Positions 27,765 through 37,137 of a stretch of DNA of 64,000 nt are shown in pieces. Made by a program: the position numbers and the translations under genes. This stretch comes from Streptomyces dengpaensis (GTDB taxonomy: Bacteria; Actinomycetota; Actinomycetes; Streptomycetales; Streptomycetaceae). The DNA is taken from NCBI RefSeq assembly GCF_002946835.1, contig NZ_CP026652.1, positions 6,448,001 through 6,512,000 of the forward strand, read 5' to 3'. Position 1 is the stretch's first letter. Every line of letters begins with the position of its first letter. The notes beneath the pieces are model-generated. The model was not told where the DNA came from. It ran no database searches and saw nothing but the letters and a program-made list of their open reading frames with translations.

Positions 27765-29351
27765 GTGGATCAGTTGGCCCTGCTGTTCATGCTGCTGCTC
27801 GGGGCCGTCGTGACCGTCCCGGTGGGCGAGCGGTTCGGGCTGCCCGCGCCGGTGCTGATGACGCTCCTCGGGATCGTGCTGGCGCTGCTGGAGTTCGTCC
27901 CGGACGTGGACATTCCCCCGGAGCTGATCCTCCCCTCGCTGCTGCCGCCCCTGCTGTACGCCGCGGCGCGGCGCACGTCGTGGAGACAGTTCGCCGCCAA
28001 CAAACGGCCGATCTTCTTCCTCGCCGTGGCGCTGGTGTTCGTCACCACCTTCGCCGTCGCCGCGGCCGCCCAGGCGATCGTGCCGGGACTGCCGCTCGCC
28101 GCCGCCGTGGCGCTCGGCGCGCTCGTGGCGCCGCCCGACCCGGTCGCGGCGACGGCCGTGGCGGGACAGCTCAGTCTGCCGCGCCGCATGGTGTCGATCC
28201 TGGAGGGGGAGGGGCTCTTCAACGACGTGACGGCCATCGTGATCTACCACGTCGCGATCGCCGCCGCCGTCAGCGGCACCTTCTCGCCCTGGGGCGCCGG
28301 GCTCGACCTCGTGCTGTCCGCCGTCGTCGCGGTCGCCGTCGGGCTGGCGCTCGGCTGGGCCGCCGGCAAGCTGATGGACCTGCTCGGCGACGCCACGCTG
28401 CAGGTCGGGATGACGCTGCTCGTGCCGTACGCCTCGTACGTCCTGGCCGAGGAGCTGCACGGGTCCGGGGTGCTCGCCGTGCTCACCACCGCGCTGTTCC
28501 TGGCGGAGTACGCCACCGACGCCGACGCCGTCCTGGCCCGGCTCTCCAAGGCGACCTTCTGGGAAGTGGTGGAGACGCTCGTCACCGGGGTCGCGTTCGG
28601 GCTCATCGGGCTCGAGCTGCACAACGCCATCAGGACGGCGTCCGGGCGCTGGGGCGAGATGCTCGGCTGGGCCGGCACGATCGTGGCCGTCGTCGTGGTC
28701 GTACGGCTCGCGTGGCTGATTCCGGCGAGCTGGCTGACAAAGCGGCTCCACGAGACACGGGACTACGACGAGGAGTTCCCGGTCTCGTGGCGTGAGACCG
28801 TCGTGATGTGGTGGGCGGGGATGCGCGGCGTGGCCTCGGTGGCCCTCGCGCTGGCGATCCCGCTGACGATGGACGACGGGTCGCCGTTCCCCGACCGGGA
28901 CGAGATCGTGTTCATCGCGTTCGGAGTGATCATGGCGACGCTCCTGCTCCAGGGGCTCACGCTGCCGTGGTTGGTCAAGAAGCTCGGGGTGCGGGCCGAC
29001 ATCAGCATCGAGAAGGCCTTCGAGAAGGAACTGGCGATCCGCGCCACGAAGGCGGCGAAGCGGCGGCTGCGGGAGATCGAGCAGGTGGAGGACCTGCCGG
29101 AGGAGGTGTCCGAGCAGCTGCTCCGGCGGGCCTTCGACATCGGGGTGCGGATCAGCCCTGACATGGCGGACGAGGAGCGTCGCGAGGCGTACGCGCAGCG
29201 GGCCCGGCGGATGAAGCGGATGCTGCGCATCCAGGGGGAGATGATGAGCGCGGCGCGGCACGAGGTGCTGTCCGCGCGGCGGGAACCGGGGGCGGATCCG
29301 GAGATCGTGGACCGGGTGCTGCGGCACCTTGATGTGCGCAGCCTGCGCTGA
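27765..29351 (+). CDS. CPA1-family Na+/H+ antiporter
   Basis: A 528-residue cation/proton antiporter with about twelve membrane helices and a cytoplasmic C-terminal tail of roughly 120 residues. Helix motifs typical of bacterial CPA1 (NhaP/YjcE-like) are LGALVAPPDPVAATAV and RRMVSILEGEGLFNDVTAIV. The Asp pairs in these are the likely ion-binding residues. VSWRETVVMWWAGMRGVASVALALAIPL is also characteristic. The start is GTG 27765 (MDQLALLFMLLLGAVV). The tail (EKAFEKELAIRATKAAKRRL onward) is a charged helical regulatory region. The stop codon lies inside a 30-base tandem duplication. Confidence 0.9.
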   Translation: MDQLALLFMLLLGAVVTVPVGERFGLPAPVLMTLLGIVLALLEFVPDVDIPPELILPSLLPPLLYAAARRTSWRQFAANKRPIFFLAVALVFVTTFAVAAAAQAIVPGLPLAAAVALGALVAPPDPVAATAVAGQLSLPRRMVSILEGEGLFNDVTAIVIYHVAIAAAVSGTFSPWGAGLDLVLSAVVAVAVGLALGWAAGKLMDLLGDATLQVGMTLLVPYASYVLAEELHGSGVLAVLTTALFLAEYATDADAVLARLSKATFWEVVETLVTGVAFGLIGLELHNAIRTASGRWGEMLGWAGTIVAVVVVVRLAWLIPASWLTKRLHETRDYDEEFPVSWRETVVMWWAGMRGVASVALALAIPLTMDDGSPFPDRDEIVFIAFGVIMATLLLQGLTLPWLVKKLGVRADISIEKAFEKELAIRATKAAKRRLREIEQVEDLPEEVSEQLLRRAFDIGVRISPDMADEERREAYAQRARRMKRMLRIQGEMMSAARHEVLSARREPGADPEIVDRVLRHLDVRSLR

Positions 29352-29390
29352 ACCTGCCCGGATGTGCGCAGCCTGAGCTGAATCTGCCCG
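29331..29390. repeat. 30-base tandem duplication across the antiporter stop codon
   Basis: Bases 29331-29360 and 29361-29390 are the same 30-mer (starting GATGTGCGCAGCCTG) with two mismatches. The first copy contains the last antiporter codons and its TGA; the second lies after it and carries TGA at the same offset. It is a recent slippage-type duplication. Confidence 0.85.
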
Positions 29391-29434
29391 CGGGGGTTCT
29401 CGCCGTTCGCGCCCGCGCTTCCTAAGATCGCATC

Positions 29435-30175
29435 ATGGCGCGCAATGTAGTCATCAGTGGTGGTGGTACGGGGATCGGGCTCGCGGCGGCACACGCCTTC
29501 GCGGCCGACGGGGATCGGGTCCTGCTGCTCGGGCGGCGGGCCGAGGTGCTGGAGAAGGCCGGGGTGCCGGGGGCGTTGGCCTACGCCGCCGATCTGAGTG
29601 ATCCGCGCGGCGTGCGCGGCGTCGCCGAGTTCGTGGGGGACGAGTTCGGGACCGTGGACGTGCTGGTGCACAGTGCCGGGGGCGCCGGGAATCTGGAGCC
29701 GAAGGCCGAGACCGAGGACCCGCTCGAAGCCGTCGCGCACAACTGGACCGTCAACTTCCGGCTTAACACGCTGACCGCGGCCCTGCTCACCGAGGCCCTG
29801 CGGGACCGGCTCGCCTCGCCCGGCGGACGGGTGCTGTTCCTGAGCTCCATCGCCGCCTACCGGGGATCGGGCAGCGGTGCGTACGCCGCGTCCAAGGCCG
29901 CGTTGCACCCGTACGCCTTCGAACTGGCCCGGGAGTTGGGGCCGCGCGGCATCACCGTGAACGTGGTGGCGCCCGGGTATGTCGAGGACACCGGGTTCTT
30001 CGGCGGGGAGATGGAGCCGGCGCGGCGGGAGCGGCTCATCGCGGAGACGTCGACGGGGCGGGCCGGTACGCCGGGGGACATCGCCGCGACGCTGCACTGG
30101 CTGGCCTCCCCGGGGGCCGGGCATATCACCGCGCAGGTGATTCAGGTCAACGGGGGCGCGGAACGCGGGCATTGA
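29435..30175 (+). CDS. Short-chain dehydrogenase/reductase
   Basis: A classical SDR of 246 residues. The cofactor loop is VVISGGGTGIGLAAAHAFA, with an Arg-Arg after the second strand (LLLGRRAEVLEK), which favours NADP(H). LVHSAGGAGNL replaces the usual NNAG. The catalytic Ser is in LFLSSIAAYRGSGSG, with the YxxxK pair in GAYAASKAALHPYAFELARELGPRGITVNVVAPGYV. Start ATG 29435 lies six bases after TAAGAT (29423-29428), so the message may be leaderless. The substrate is unknown. Confidence 0.92.
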   Translation: MARNVVISGGGTGIGLAAAHAFAADGDRVLLLGRRAEVLEKAGVPGALAYAADLSDPRGVRGVAEFVGDEFGTVDVLVHSAGGAGNLEPKAETEDPLEAVAHNWTVNFRLNTLTAALLTEALRDRLASPGGRVLFLSSIAAYRGSGSGAYAASKAALHPYAFELARELGPRGITVNVVAPGYVEDTGFFGGEMEPARRERLIAETSTGRAGTPGDIAATLHWLASPGAGHITAQVIQVNGGAERGH

Positions 30176-30291
30176 GTCGCACGCTGGGGGGTTGAGGGGC
30201 GCGCCGAGCGTGGCCGAGAGGCTGTGCCTGAGCGGTCATGAGCTGGGTCCTGAGCGGCCGGGGGCGCCTCCTGAGCGGTGGCCCGTGGCTC

Positions 30292-31449
30292 TCAACCGCG
30301 GCCCGGCCCTACGTGGGGTGGCTCCTGCGCGGAGTGGCCGTGAGAGGAGCGGGTGGCCGCGGCGCCGTCCGCCCCGTCCTGCTCGCCGCGGCCCGCACCC
30401 GATGCCCGGTCCGCCGGCAGCACCGCTTCCGCCGTGTTGACCCGGGGGAGCGCGTAGGGGTGCTCCTCGGTCAGCCAGCGGATCATCTGCTCGCGCACCG
30501 TGACCCGTACCGTCCATATGTCGTCCGCGTCCTTCGCGGTGACCAGGGCGCGTACCTGCATGGTATTGGGCGTCGAGTCCGTGACCGCCAGGCCGTAGTC
30601 GCGGCCGTCCCAGGCCGGGCAGGCGCGCAGGATGTCGCGCAGTTTCTCGCGCATCGCCTCCACGGGCGCGGAGTGATCGACGTGCAAGAAGACGATGCCG
30701 GTCATCTGGGCGCTGCCGCGCGACCAGTTCTCGAAGGGTTTGGACGTGAAGTACGAGACGGGCATCGTGATCCGGCGTTCGTCCCACGTCCGCACCGTCA
30801 GGAACGTCAGCGTGATCTCCTCGACCGTCCCCCACTCGCCGTCCACCACGACGGTGTCGTCGAGGCGCACCATGTCGCCGAACGCGATCTGCAGCCCGGC
30901 GAAAAGGTTGGCGAGCGTGGACTGCGCGGCCACACCGGCGACGATGCCGAGGATGCCGGCCGAGGCCAGCAGGGAGGCACCGGCGGCGCGCATCGCGGGG
31001 AAGGTGAGCAGCATCGACGCGATCGCCACCACGGCGACGATCGCGGACACCACGCGCTGGATCAGCGTCACCTGCGTGCGCACCCGACGTACCCGTGCCT
31101 GATCGCGGTGGGCGGTCGCGTAACGGTTGTACGAGGTCTCGACGACCGCCGTCGCGATACGCACCACCAGCCACGCGGCTGAGCCGATGAGAATCAGCGT
31201 CAGGGCCCGGCCGACGCCGACCCGGTGGTCCACGAGCAGCTTCGCCTGGTCGTACGAGCCTCTCAACAGGGCCGCGAACAGCACGAGTTGGAAGGGGATG
31301 CGGCCGCGGCGGAGCAGGCCCCAGAGCGTGGTGACTTCGTGGTGCCGGTCGTCGGCACGGCGCAGCAGGTGGTCCACGGCCCACCCGATGAGCAGCGTGA
31401 GCACGACCGAGCCACCGATGACGAGCAGCGGGCGCAGCACGTTCTCCAT
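30292..31449 (-). CDS. MscS-family mechanosensitive ion channel
   Basis: A small-conductance mechanosensitive channel homologue of about 385 residues (start ATG 31449, MENVLRPLLVIGG; the frame is open to 31500). Four or so N-terminal helices precede the pore helix and beta domain: ASAGILGIVAGVAAQSTLANLFAGLQIAF matches the MscS TM3 region with small residues. VRLDDTVVVDGEWGTVEEITLTFLTVRTWDERRITMP is the beta domain. The cytoplasmic alpha/beta vestibule follows, then a disordered Gly/Ala/His tail. It releases solutes on osmotic downshift. Its 3' end faces the SDR gene across a 116-base gap containing CCTGAGCGG three times at about 22-base spacing. Confidence 0.92.
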   Translation of the reverse strand: MENVLRPLLVIGGSVVLTLLIGWAVDHLLRRADDRHHEVTTLWGLLRRGRIPFQLVLFAALLRGSYDQAKLLVDHRVGVGRALTLILIGSAAWLVVRIATAVVETSYNRYATAHRDQARVRRVRTQVTLIQRVVSAIVAVVAIASMLLTFPAMRAAGASLLASAGILGIVAGVAAQSTLANLFAGLQIAFGDMVRLDDTVVVDGEWGTVEEITLTFLTVRTWDERRITMPVSYFTSKPFENWSRGSAQMTGIVFLHVDHSAPVEAMREKLRDILRACPAWDGRDYGLAVTDSTPNTMQVRALVTAKDADDIWTVRVTVREQMIRWLTEEHPYALPRVNTAEAVLPADRASGAGRGEQDGADGAAATRSSHGHSAQEPPHVGPGRG

Positions 31450-31547
31450 GCCTCCGACCGTATCCGGCGCGAGGCGGTCATGAACATGCGGTCCCGGCAC
31501 GGCGTCGCGGCCCGGCGTTGTCGGTCCCTGCTGGCACCATGGGGCTC

Positions 31548-32123
31548 ATGAACATCATGCTCTTTCACTCGGCCTACGGGCTCAGGCCCGCGGTGCGTGC
31601 CGCGGCGGACCGGCTGCGCGCCGCGGGACACGAGGTGTGGACGCCCGACCTCTTCGAGGGGCGCACCTTCGACACCGTGGAGGAGGGCATGGCATTCAAG
31701 GATGAGATCGGCAAGGAGGAGCTGCTCAGACGCGCGGTCCTGGCCGCCGCGCCCTACTCCGACCGAGGCCTGGTGTTCGCGGGATTCTCCCTCGGTGCCT
31801 CCATCGCGCAGACCCTGGCGCTCGGCGACGAGAAGGCCCGCGGGCTGCTGCTCCTGCACGGCACGTCGGACATCGCCCAGAACGCGTCGGTGGACGAACT
31901 GCCCGTCCAGCTGCATGTCGCGGAGCCCGACGCGTTCGAGACGGACGACTGGCTGAGCGCCTGGTACCTCCAGATGCAGAGAGCCGGGGCCGACGTGGAG
32001 ATCTACCGGTACCCCGGCGCCGGTCACGTGTACACCGACCCCGACCTGCCCGACTACGACGCCGAGGCGGCCGAGGCCACGTGGAAGGTGGCGCTCGGCT
32101 TCCTCGACCAGCTCGCGGACTGA
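31548..32123 (+). CDS. Dienelactone hydrolase-family alpha/beta hydrolase
   Basis: A 191-residue alpha/beta hydrolase of the DLH family. The nucleophile elbow GFSLGAS carries Ser in place of the Cys of true dienelactone hydrolases. A late GAGHVYTDPDLPDYDAEAAE supplies the catalytic His. The expected Asp is probably in EPDAFETDD. The start is uncertain: ATG 31548 (MNIMLFHSAYGLRP) and ATG 31539 (MGLMNIM) are both plausible and lack a clear ribosome site. It is divergent from the MscS gene, and the roughly 98-base gap must contain both promoters. The substrate is unknown. Confidence 0.87.
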   Translation: MNIMLFHSAYGLRPAVRAAADRLRAAGHEVWTPDLFEGRTFDTVEEGMAFKDEIGKEELLRRAVLAAAPYSDRGLVFAGFSLGASIAQTLALGDEKARGLLLLHGTSDIAQNASVDELPVQLHVAEPDAFETDDWLSAWYLQMQRAGADVEIYRYPGAGHVYTDPDLPDYDAEAAEATWKVALGFLDQLAD

Positions 32124-32202
32124 GCCGGCGGCGTCAGGCCGTCAGGCCGCGCCGGACGGCGTCAAGCCGCCGGGTCGGACTGGGTCGGTCAGGTCGGTCG
32201 GG

Positions 32203-33873
32203 TCACACCGGGTCGTACGTCCGCTCCATCTTCTGCGTGCCGCTGCGGGTGCGGTACGAACGGCTCCAGGACGAGGTCGCGTCGGCCTTCGTGCGGCTGG
32301 ACACGACGTAGTAGTCCATCTGCGCGCGGTCGGCGGTGATGTCCAGGACGCCGTAGCCGTGGCGGTCCGTGTCGACCCAGTGGACGTGCCGGTTGGCGGC
32401 GCGGATGACCGGCGAGGCGACCGCGGTGACGGTGCCCTCGGGGACCTTGACGAGGTCGTCGAGGTTGTCGGAGGTGACCGACGTGACGACGAACTCCGTG
32501 GCGGCCGACGCGGACAGCGGGTAGGTCCCGGCGTCCACCGGCACGTCGTTGGCCCACGCCATGTGGATGTCGCCGGTGAGGAAGACCGTGTTGCGGATGG
32601 CGTTCGAGCGCAGGTGCGCGAGCAGCTCCCGGCGGTCGTCCGTGTAGCCGTCCCACTGGTCGGTGTTGAGGGCCAGGCCCTCCTGCGGCAGACCGAGCAG
32701 CTTCGCGAGCGGCTTCAGCAGGTCGGCGGAGAGCGAGCCGATGGCGAACGGTGAGACCATCACCGAGTTGCCGACCAGCCGCCAGGTGGTGTCGGACGAC
32801 GCGAGGCCCGCCTTCAGCCAGTCGAGCTGGGCGCGGCCGGTGAGCGTACGGTCCGGGTCGTCGACCTCGCCGTTGCCGACGGTGACCTGCTGCGAGCGGA
32901 AGGAGCGCAGGTCGAGGAGGGAGAGGTCGGCGAGCTTGCCGAAGCGCAGCCGGCGGTAGGTGGTGCCGGCGATCGCCGGACGGACCGGCATCCACTCGAA
33001 GTACGCCTGCTTGGCGGCCGCCTGGCGTGCGGCCCAGGCGCCCTCGGTTCCCTCGGTGTGGTTCTCGGCGCCACCCGACCATGTGTCGTTGGCGATCTCG
33101 TGGTCGTCCCAGATCGCGACGACCGGGGCGGTGGCGTGCAGCTTCTGCAGGTCAGGGTCGGTCTTGTAACGCCCGTGCCGGGTGCGGTAGTCGGCGAGCG
33201 TGAGGATCTCGTGGGCGGGCGCGTGCGGCCGTACGACCGTGCCGCGCGTCCCGTACTCGCCGCTCCCGTACTCGTAGATGTAGTCACCGAGGTGCAGCCA
33301 GGCGTCCAGGTCGCCGCGGGCCGCGAGATGGCGGTACGACGAGAAGTAGCCGGCCTCCCAGTTGGCGCAGGAGACCACGCCGAAGCGGAGGCCCGCGACG
33401 GCCGCGTCGGCGGCGGGCGCCGTGCGGGTGCGTGCGACGGGCGAGTCGGTCCCGCCGGCGGAGAAGCGGAACCAGTAGTCGGTGGCGGGCTGGAGGCCGC
33501 GGATGTCCGCCTTGACGGTGTGGTCGGAGGCGGCCGACGCGGTGGTGGAACCCTTGGCGACAACCGTGTTGAACGCCTTGTCCTTGGCGACGGTCCAGCT
33601 CACCTCGGTGTCCGGGCCGAGCCCGGAGCCGGGTATCGCCTCGGAGGTGGGCGTCACCCGGGTCCACAGCAGGATGCCGTCGGGCAGCGGATCGCCGGAG
33701 GCGACACTGTGCAGGAAGGCCGGTGCCTCGTCGGCGGCCCGAGCGGGCAGGGCGGCCGCGAGCGGGGCGGCGAGGACGGCGGTGGCGGCCGCGGCCTTGA
33801 CGACCGTACGGCGGCGCGGGGCGCGGGAGTTGACGGCGCCCGAGGAGTCGGATGATCGGAAACGACTGGTCAC
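32203..33873 (-). CDS. phoD: Tat-secreted PhoD-family alkaline phosphatase
   Basis: A 556-residue PhoD-type metallophosphatase exported by the twin-arginine route. The N-terminus has the Tat motif RRRTVVK around residues 20-26, a hydrophobic Ala-rich stretch, and AQ-type cleavage near [11 protein letters not shown]. The mature protein starts with [23 protein letters not shown], the PhoD N-domain. The metallophosphatase motifs follow: [42 protein letters not shown] and [10 protein letters not shown]. PhoD enzymes use Fe and Ca and cleave phosphodiesters and monoesters outside the cell. In Streptomyces such genes are usually under PhoP control. No PHO box was recognised in the roughly 160-base upstream gap. 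Confidence 0.93.
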   Translation of the reverse strand: MTSRFRSSDSSGAVNSRAPRRRTVVKAAAATAVLAAPLAAALPARAADEAPAFLHSVASGDPLPDGILLWTRVTPTSEAIPGSGLGPDTEVSWTVAKDKAFNTVVAKGSTTASAASDHTVKADIRGLQPATDYWFRFSAGGTDSPVARTRTAPAADAAVAGLRFGVVSCANWEAGYFSSYRHLAARGDLDAWLHLGDYIYEYGSGEYGTRGTVVRPHAPAHEILTLADYRTRHGRYKTDPDLQKLHATAPVVAIWDDHEIANDTWSGGAENHTEGTEGAWAARQAAAKQAYFEWMPVRPAIAGTTYRRLRFGKLADLSLLDLRSFRSQQVTVGNGEVDDPDRTLTGRAQLDWLKAGLASSDTTWRLVGNSVMVSPFAIGSLSADLLKPLAKLLGLPQEGLALNTDQWDGYTDDRRELLAHLRSNAIRNTVFLTGDIHMAWANDVPVDAGTYPLSASAATEFVVTSVTSDNLDDLVKVPEGTVTAVASPVIRAANRHVHWVDTDRHGYGVLDITADRAQMDYYVVSSRTKADATSSWSRSYRTRSGTQKMERTYDPV

Positions 33874-33903
33874 GAGCGGTCAGGCTACCGACGTGTACAC
33901 GCC

Positions 33904-33938
33904 AAGAGCGGGCGAACTGACAAAGTTCGCCCGCTCTT
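33904..33938 (-). terminator. Hairpin terminator downstream of the thioredoxin-like gene
   Basis: AAGAGCGGGCGAAC (33904-33917) pairs perfectly with GTTCGCCCGCTCTT (33925-33938) around a 7-base loop. It lies just past the 3' end of the gene at 34036-34878 and upstream of phoD, so it probably separates the two transcripts. Confidence 0.75.
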
Positions 33939-34035
33939 TCACTCCTGGTCGGCTAGCGCGTCGGCACAGCGCCGCTCGGCGTGTCGGTTCAGCGCGACCG
34001 CCCAGCGCGTCCGCTCAGCGCGTCCGCCGCACCGG

Positions 34036-34878
34036 TCAGGCCTTGAGGGCCGCCTCGATCGCCGTGGTGAACTCGGCAACCGTCATGGGCGCGTTCTGAC
34101 CGTCGGAGCCGGTGAGCTTCTTGCCGTCCATGACGAGGCTCGGGGTTCCGGCCACCTCGTCCTTGTTCGTGTCGAACGTCTTCGACATCGCCAGCGCCCA
34201 CGCGTCGTACGTGCCGTCCTTGACGGCCTTCTGGAACTTCGCGTTGTTCTTCAGCGCGTCGACGCTGTCCGCCACCTCGATCAGGTAGTCGTCGCTCTTG
34301 AACTTGTCGTCCGACTCCTCGGGGTGGAACTTGGCCGAGTAGAGCGCGGTCTTGTACTCCAGGAAGGCTTCCGGGCTCACGTTCAGTGCGGCGCCCAGGG
34401 CGCTCATCGCGTTCTTGGAGCCCTCGCCCCGCGAGCCGACGTTGCCCTCGCCGAGGGAGTCGCCGTCCAGGAACGTGCCGCCGACGAACTGGATCTTGTA
34501 CTTGCCGGCGTCGAAGTCCTTCTTCAGGGTCGGGCCGACGGTCTGCTCGAACTGCGCGCAGATCGGGCAGCGCGGGTCCTCGTACAGCTTCAGGGTCTTC
34601 TTCGCGGTGCTCTTGCCGACCACGACGGTGGTGCCGTTCGTGCCCGTGGTGTTGGCCGGCGCGACGACCTTGGCGTCCTTGGCGGACTCCCAGTGGGTGG
34701 GCTTGTTGCTCTGCACGACGGCGTAACCGATGCCACCGGCTATCGCGAGGACGCCGACGAGCGAACCGGCCACGATGGCCTGCCGCTTGACCTTGTCGCG
34801 CTTGGCCTGGCGCTCGCGTTCGAGGCGCAGCCTCTCGCGCGCCGCCGTCTTCGCCGCCTGGCTGTTCCGCTTGCTCAT
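34036..34878 (-). CDS. Membrane-anchored DsbA-like thioredoxin-fold protein
   Basis: A 280-residue protein (start ATG 34878, MSKRNSQAAKTAARERLR, nine bases after GGAG). A highly basic cytoplasmic segment is followed by one membrane span (AIVAGSLVGVLAIAGGIGYAVV). The extracytoplasmic thioredoxin fold has a CPIC redox motif (YEDPRCPICAQFEQ), a long helical insertion, and a cis-Pro loop (EVAGTPSLVMDGKKL). The family (DsbA/thioredoxin_4) oxidises or reduces secreted proteins. Its partner is not in the window, although a multi-span membrane protein lies upstream on the same strand. Confidence 0.92.
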   Translation of the reverse strand: MSKRNSQAAKTAARERLRLERERQAKRDKVKRQAIVAGSLVGVLAIAGGIGYAVVQSNKPTHWESAKDAKVVAPANTTGTNGTTVVVGKSTAKKTLKLYEDPRCPICAQFEQTVGPTLKKDFDAGKYKIQFVGGTFLDGDSLGEGNVGSRGEGSKNAMSALGAALNVSPEAFLEYKTALYSAKFHPEESDDKFKSDDYLIEVADSVDALKNNAKFQKAVKDGTYDAWALAMSKTFDTNKDEVAGTPSLVMDGKKLTGSDGQNAPMTVAEFTTAIEAALKA

Positions 34879-34945
34879 TGTGGTGATCTCCATGGGGGAC
34901 GCGCACATGCCGTACGCGGGATACGTATGGGGGACTGCTGTTGCT

Positions 34946-35027
34946 CAGGTGCCGATCTCGGGCGTACAGAACCGTTCTCGGGGAACAGGTGCCGTTCTCC
35001 GGCGAACAGGTGCTGTTCTCAGGCGAG
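34946..35027. repeat. Four tandem 19-21 base repeats
   Basis: Units at 34946-34966, 34967-34985, 34986-35006 and 35007-35027 follow the pattern CAGGTGCCGTTCTCSGGCGAA. They fill the gap between the thioredoxin-like gene and the membrane protein gene upstream and overlap the latter's stop codon. Degeneracy increases away from the two copies nearest that gene. Confidence 0.8.
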
Positions 35028-35705
35028 AGCGACCGAGCGGGGCGGTCCACGCCGTCCCAGGGCGTGCACGAACAGGCGCGTACGGGCGGAGGCCGTCCGG
35101 CGCGCGGTGCGCGGCAGCCGGCGGACCGGAGCGAGCCGTACGGTCACCGAGGCGACCGCGATCAGCAGCGGCCGGAAGGTCGCCGCGGCCACCGCGCGCA
35201 GCAGCTGGTCCAGGGCCCGCTCGCCGCGGCGCAGCCAGGCTGCCGCGAGGAGCCCGACGCCGACATGCGCGCCGAGCAGCAGCCAGGCGGCGGCCGGGTC
35301 GGCGTGCGCGAGCAGGGCGCCCGCGCGGTCGCCGCCGCTCCCGGTCACCCGGGCCAGCGGCGTGCCCACACTGCCGTTGCCGCACAGGAGGTCGAAGCCG
35401 ACCGAGCGCAGCGGGCCCGCGACCGGGCCGCCCGCCTTGCCGTAACAGACGTGCTGGCCCGCGGTGAACACGGTGTCGGCGGCCAGCTCCAGCGGGATCA
35501 GCAGGGCCGCGATCCGCCCGAAGCCGCGCTCGCGGCCGGCCAGCGCGTACGCGATGACGAAGACGGCGGCGGCGATCGCGGCCACGGTGGTCAGGGGCAG
35601 CGGGACCCGGGACAGCAGCACGTGCGACGCGGTGGAGAGCGTCACGACGACAGCCGTGAACAGTGCCGCGCGCACGGCTCTGAGCTGGGTCCCGGATATG
35701 TCCAT
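35019..35705 (-). CDS. Uncharacterised multi-span membrane protein
   Basis: A 228-residue hydrophobic protein with about five membrane segments, for example LFTAVVVTLSTASHVLLSRV, VAAIAAAVFVIAYALAG and AAWLLLGAHVGVGLLAAAWL. It ends in a basic C-terminal tail. Two Cys in VCYGKAGG and LLCGNGS lie in a predicted extracytoplasmic loop and could form a disulphide. I do not recognise the family with confidence. It lies directly upstream of the DsbA-like gene on the same strand, so a redox partnership is possible, but that is inference from position only. Start ATG 35705 has no strong ribosome site. Confidence 0.75.
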   Translation of the reverse strand: MDISGTQLRAVRAALFTAVVVTLSTASHVLLSRVPLPLTTVAAIAAAVFVIAYALAGRERGFGRIAALLIPLELAADTVFTAGQHVCYGKAGGPVAGPLRSVGFDLLCGNGSVGTPLARVTGSGGDRAGALLAHADPAAAWLLLGAHVGVGLLAAAWLRRGERALDQLLRAVAAATFRPLLIAVASVTVRLAPVRRLPRTARRTASARTRLFVHALGRRGPPRSVALA

Positions 35706-35808
35706 AGCGGTGGAGAGTCTCCCACGCGCTCCCGTAAGGGCCCCCTAAAGGGTTCCCATGCGTTACGGGAGCGTTGTGAGAGCGGTCTGGAGGCCGGTCT
35801 GCCAGGGC

Positions 35809-37137
35809 TTACAGACCGGGGATCCGGCCGTTGCGGAACAGGTCCACGAAGATCTGGTGGTCGGCACGCGCGCGTGCGCCGTAGCTGTGCGCGAAGTCCA
35901 CCAGGAGGTTCGCGAAGCCGTCCTCGTCGGCGGCGATGGCCGCGTCGATGGCCCGCTCCGTGGAGAACGGCACCAGCTCCGAGTGGCCGCTCTCGTCGTC
36001 CGCCGCCGCGTGCATCGTGGCCGTGGCCCGGCCGAGGTCCGCGACGACCGAGGCGATCTCCTCGGGGTCGTCGATGTCTCCCCAGTCCAGGTCCACCGCG
36101 TACGGCGACACCTCGGCGACCAGCTGACCCGCGGCGTCCAGTTCGGTCCAGCCCAGCCACGGGTCGGCGTGCGCCTGGAGGGCGCGCTGCGAGATCACCG
36201 TGCGGTGGCCCTCGTGCTCGAAGTACTCGCGGATCGCGGCGTCCGTGATGTGCCGGGAGACGGCCGGGGTCTGGGCCTGCTTGATGTAGATCACGACATC
36301 GTTCTCCAGGGCGTCGCTGTTGCCCTCCAGAAGGATGTTGTACGACGGCAGGCCGGCTGAGCCGATGCCGATGCCGCGGCGGCCCACGACGTCCTTCACG
36401 CGGTACGAGTCCGGGCGGGCCAGCGACGACTCCGGCAGCGTCTCCAGATAGCCGTCGAAGGCCGCGAGCACCTTGTAGCGGGTGGCGGCGTCCAGCTCGA
36501 TGGAGCCGCCGCCGGGCGCGAAGCGGCGCTCGAAGTCACGGATCTCGGTCATCGAGTCGAGCAGCCCGAAACGCGTCAGGGAGCGGGCGTCACGCAGGGC
36601 GTCCAGGAGCGGGCCCTCGGCGGTCTCCAGCGTGAAGGGCGGCACCTCGTCGCTCTTGGCGCCGGCGGCGAGGGCGTGGATCCGCTCGCGGTAGGCGGCC
36701 GCGTACACCGTGACCAGCTCGGTGATCTGCTCGTCGCTGAGCGCCTTCGCGTACCCGATGAGCGCCACGGAGGCCGCGAAGCGCTTGAGGTCCCAGGTGA
36801 AGGGCCCGACGTACGCCTCGTCGAAGTCGTTCACGTTGAAGATCAGGCGGCCCTGGGAGTCCATGTACGTGCCGAAGTTCTCGGCGTGCAGGTCGCCGTG
36901 GATCCAGACCCGGGAGGTCCGCTCGTCCAGGTACGGTCCGCCCCGCCTCTCCTGGTCGAGGTCGTGGTAGAAGAGGCCCGCCGCGCCCCGGTAGAACGCG
37001 AACGCGGAGGCCGCCATCTTGCGGAACTTCACGCGGAACGCTGCCGGGTCGGCGGCCAGGAGCTCGCCGAAGGCGGTGTCGAAGACGGCGAGGATCTGCT
37101 CGCCGCGTTGCTCGGCGCTGAGCTGCGGGACCGACAT
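35809..37137 (-). CDS. DUF2252 family protein (kinase-like fold)
   Basis: A 442-residue DUF2252 protein, start ATG 37137 (MSVPQLSAEQRGEQI) nine bases after AGGAGG; the open frame extends to 37191 but without support. The kinase-like motifs are visible: VWIHGDLHAENFGTY resembles the HGDxxxxN catalytic loop and NVNDFDEAYVGPFTWDLKRFA the DFD metal loop, in an aminoglycoside-phosphotransferase-like order. KFRKMAASAFAFYRGAA near the N-terminus is conserved. The substrate is unknown. It is divergent from dnaE. Confidence 0.87.
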   Translation of the reverse strand: MSVPQLSAEQRGEQILAVFDTAFGELLAADPAAFRVKFRKMAASAFAFYRGAAGLFYHDLDQERRGGPYLDERTSRVWIHGDLHAENFGTYMDSQGRLIFNVNDFDEAYVGPFTWDLKRFAASVALIGYAKALSDEQITELVTVYAAAYRERIHALAAGAKSDEVPPFTLETAEGPLLDALRDARSLTRFGLLDSMTEIRDFERRFAPGGGSIELDAATRYKVLAAFDGYLETLPESSLARPDSYRVKDVVGRRGIGIGSAGLPSYNILLEGNSDALENDVVIYIKQAQTPAVSRHITDAAIREYFEHEGHRTVISQRALQAHADPWLGWTELDAAGQLVAEVSPYAVDLDWGDIDDPEEIASVVADLGRATATMHAAADDESGHSELVPFSTERAIDAAIAADEDGFANLLVDFAHSYGARARADHQIFVDLFRNGRIPGL

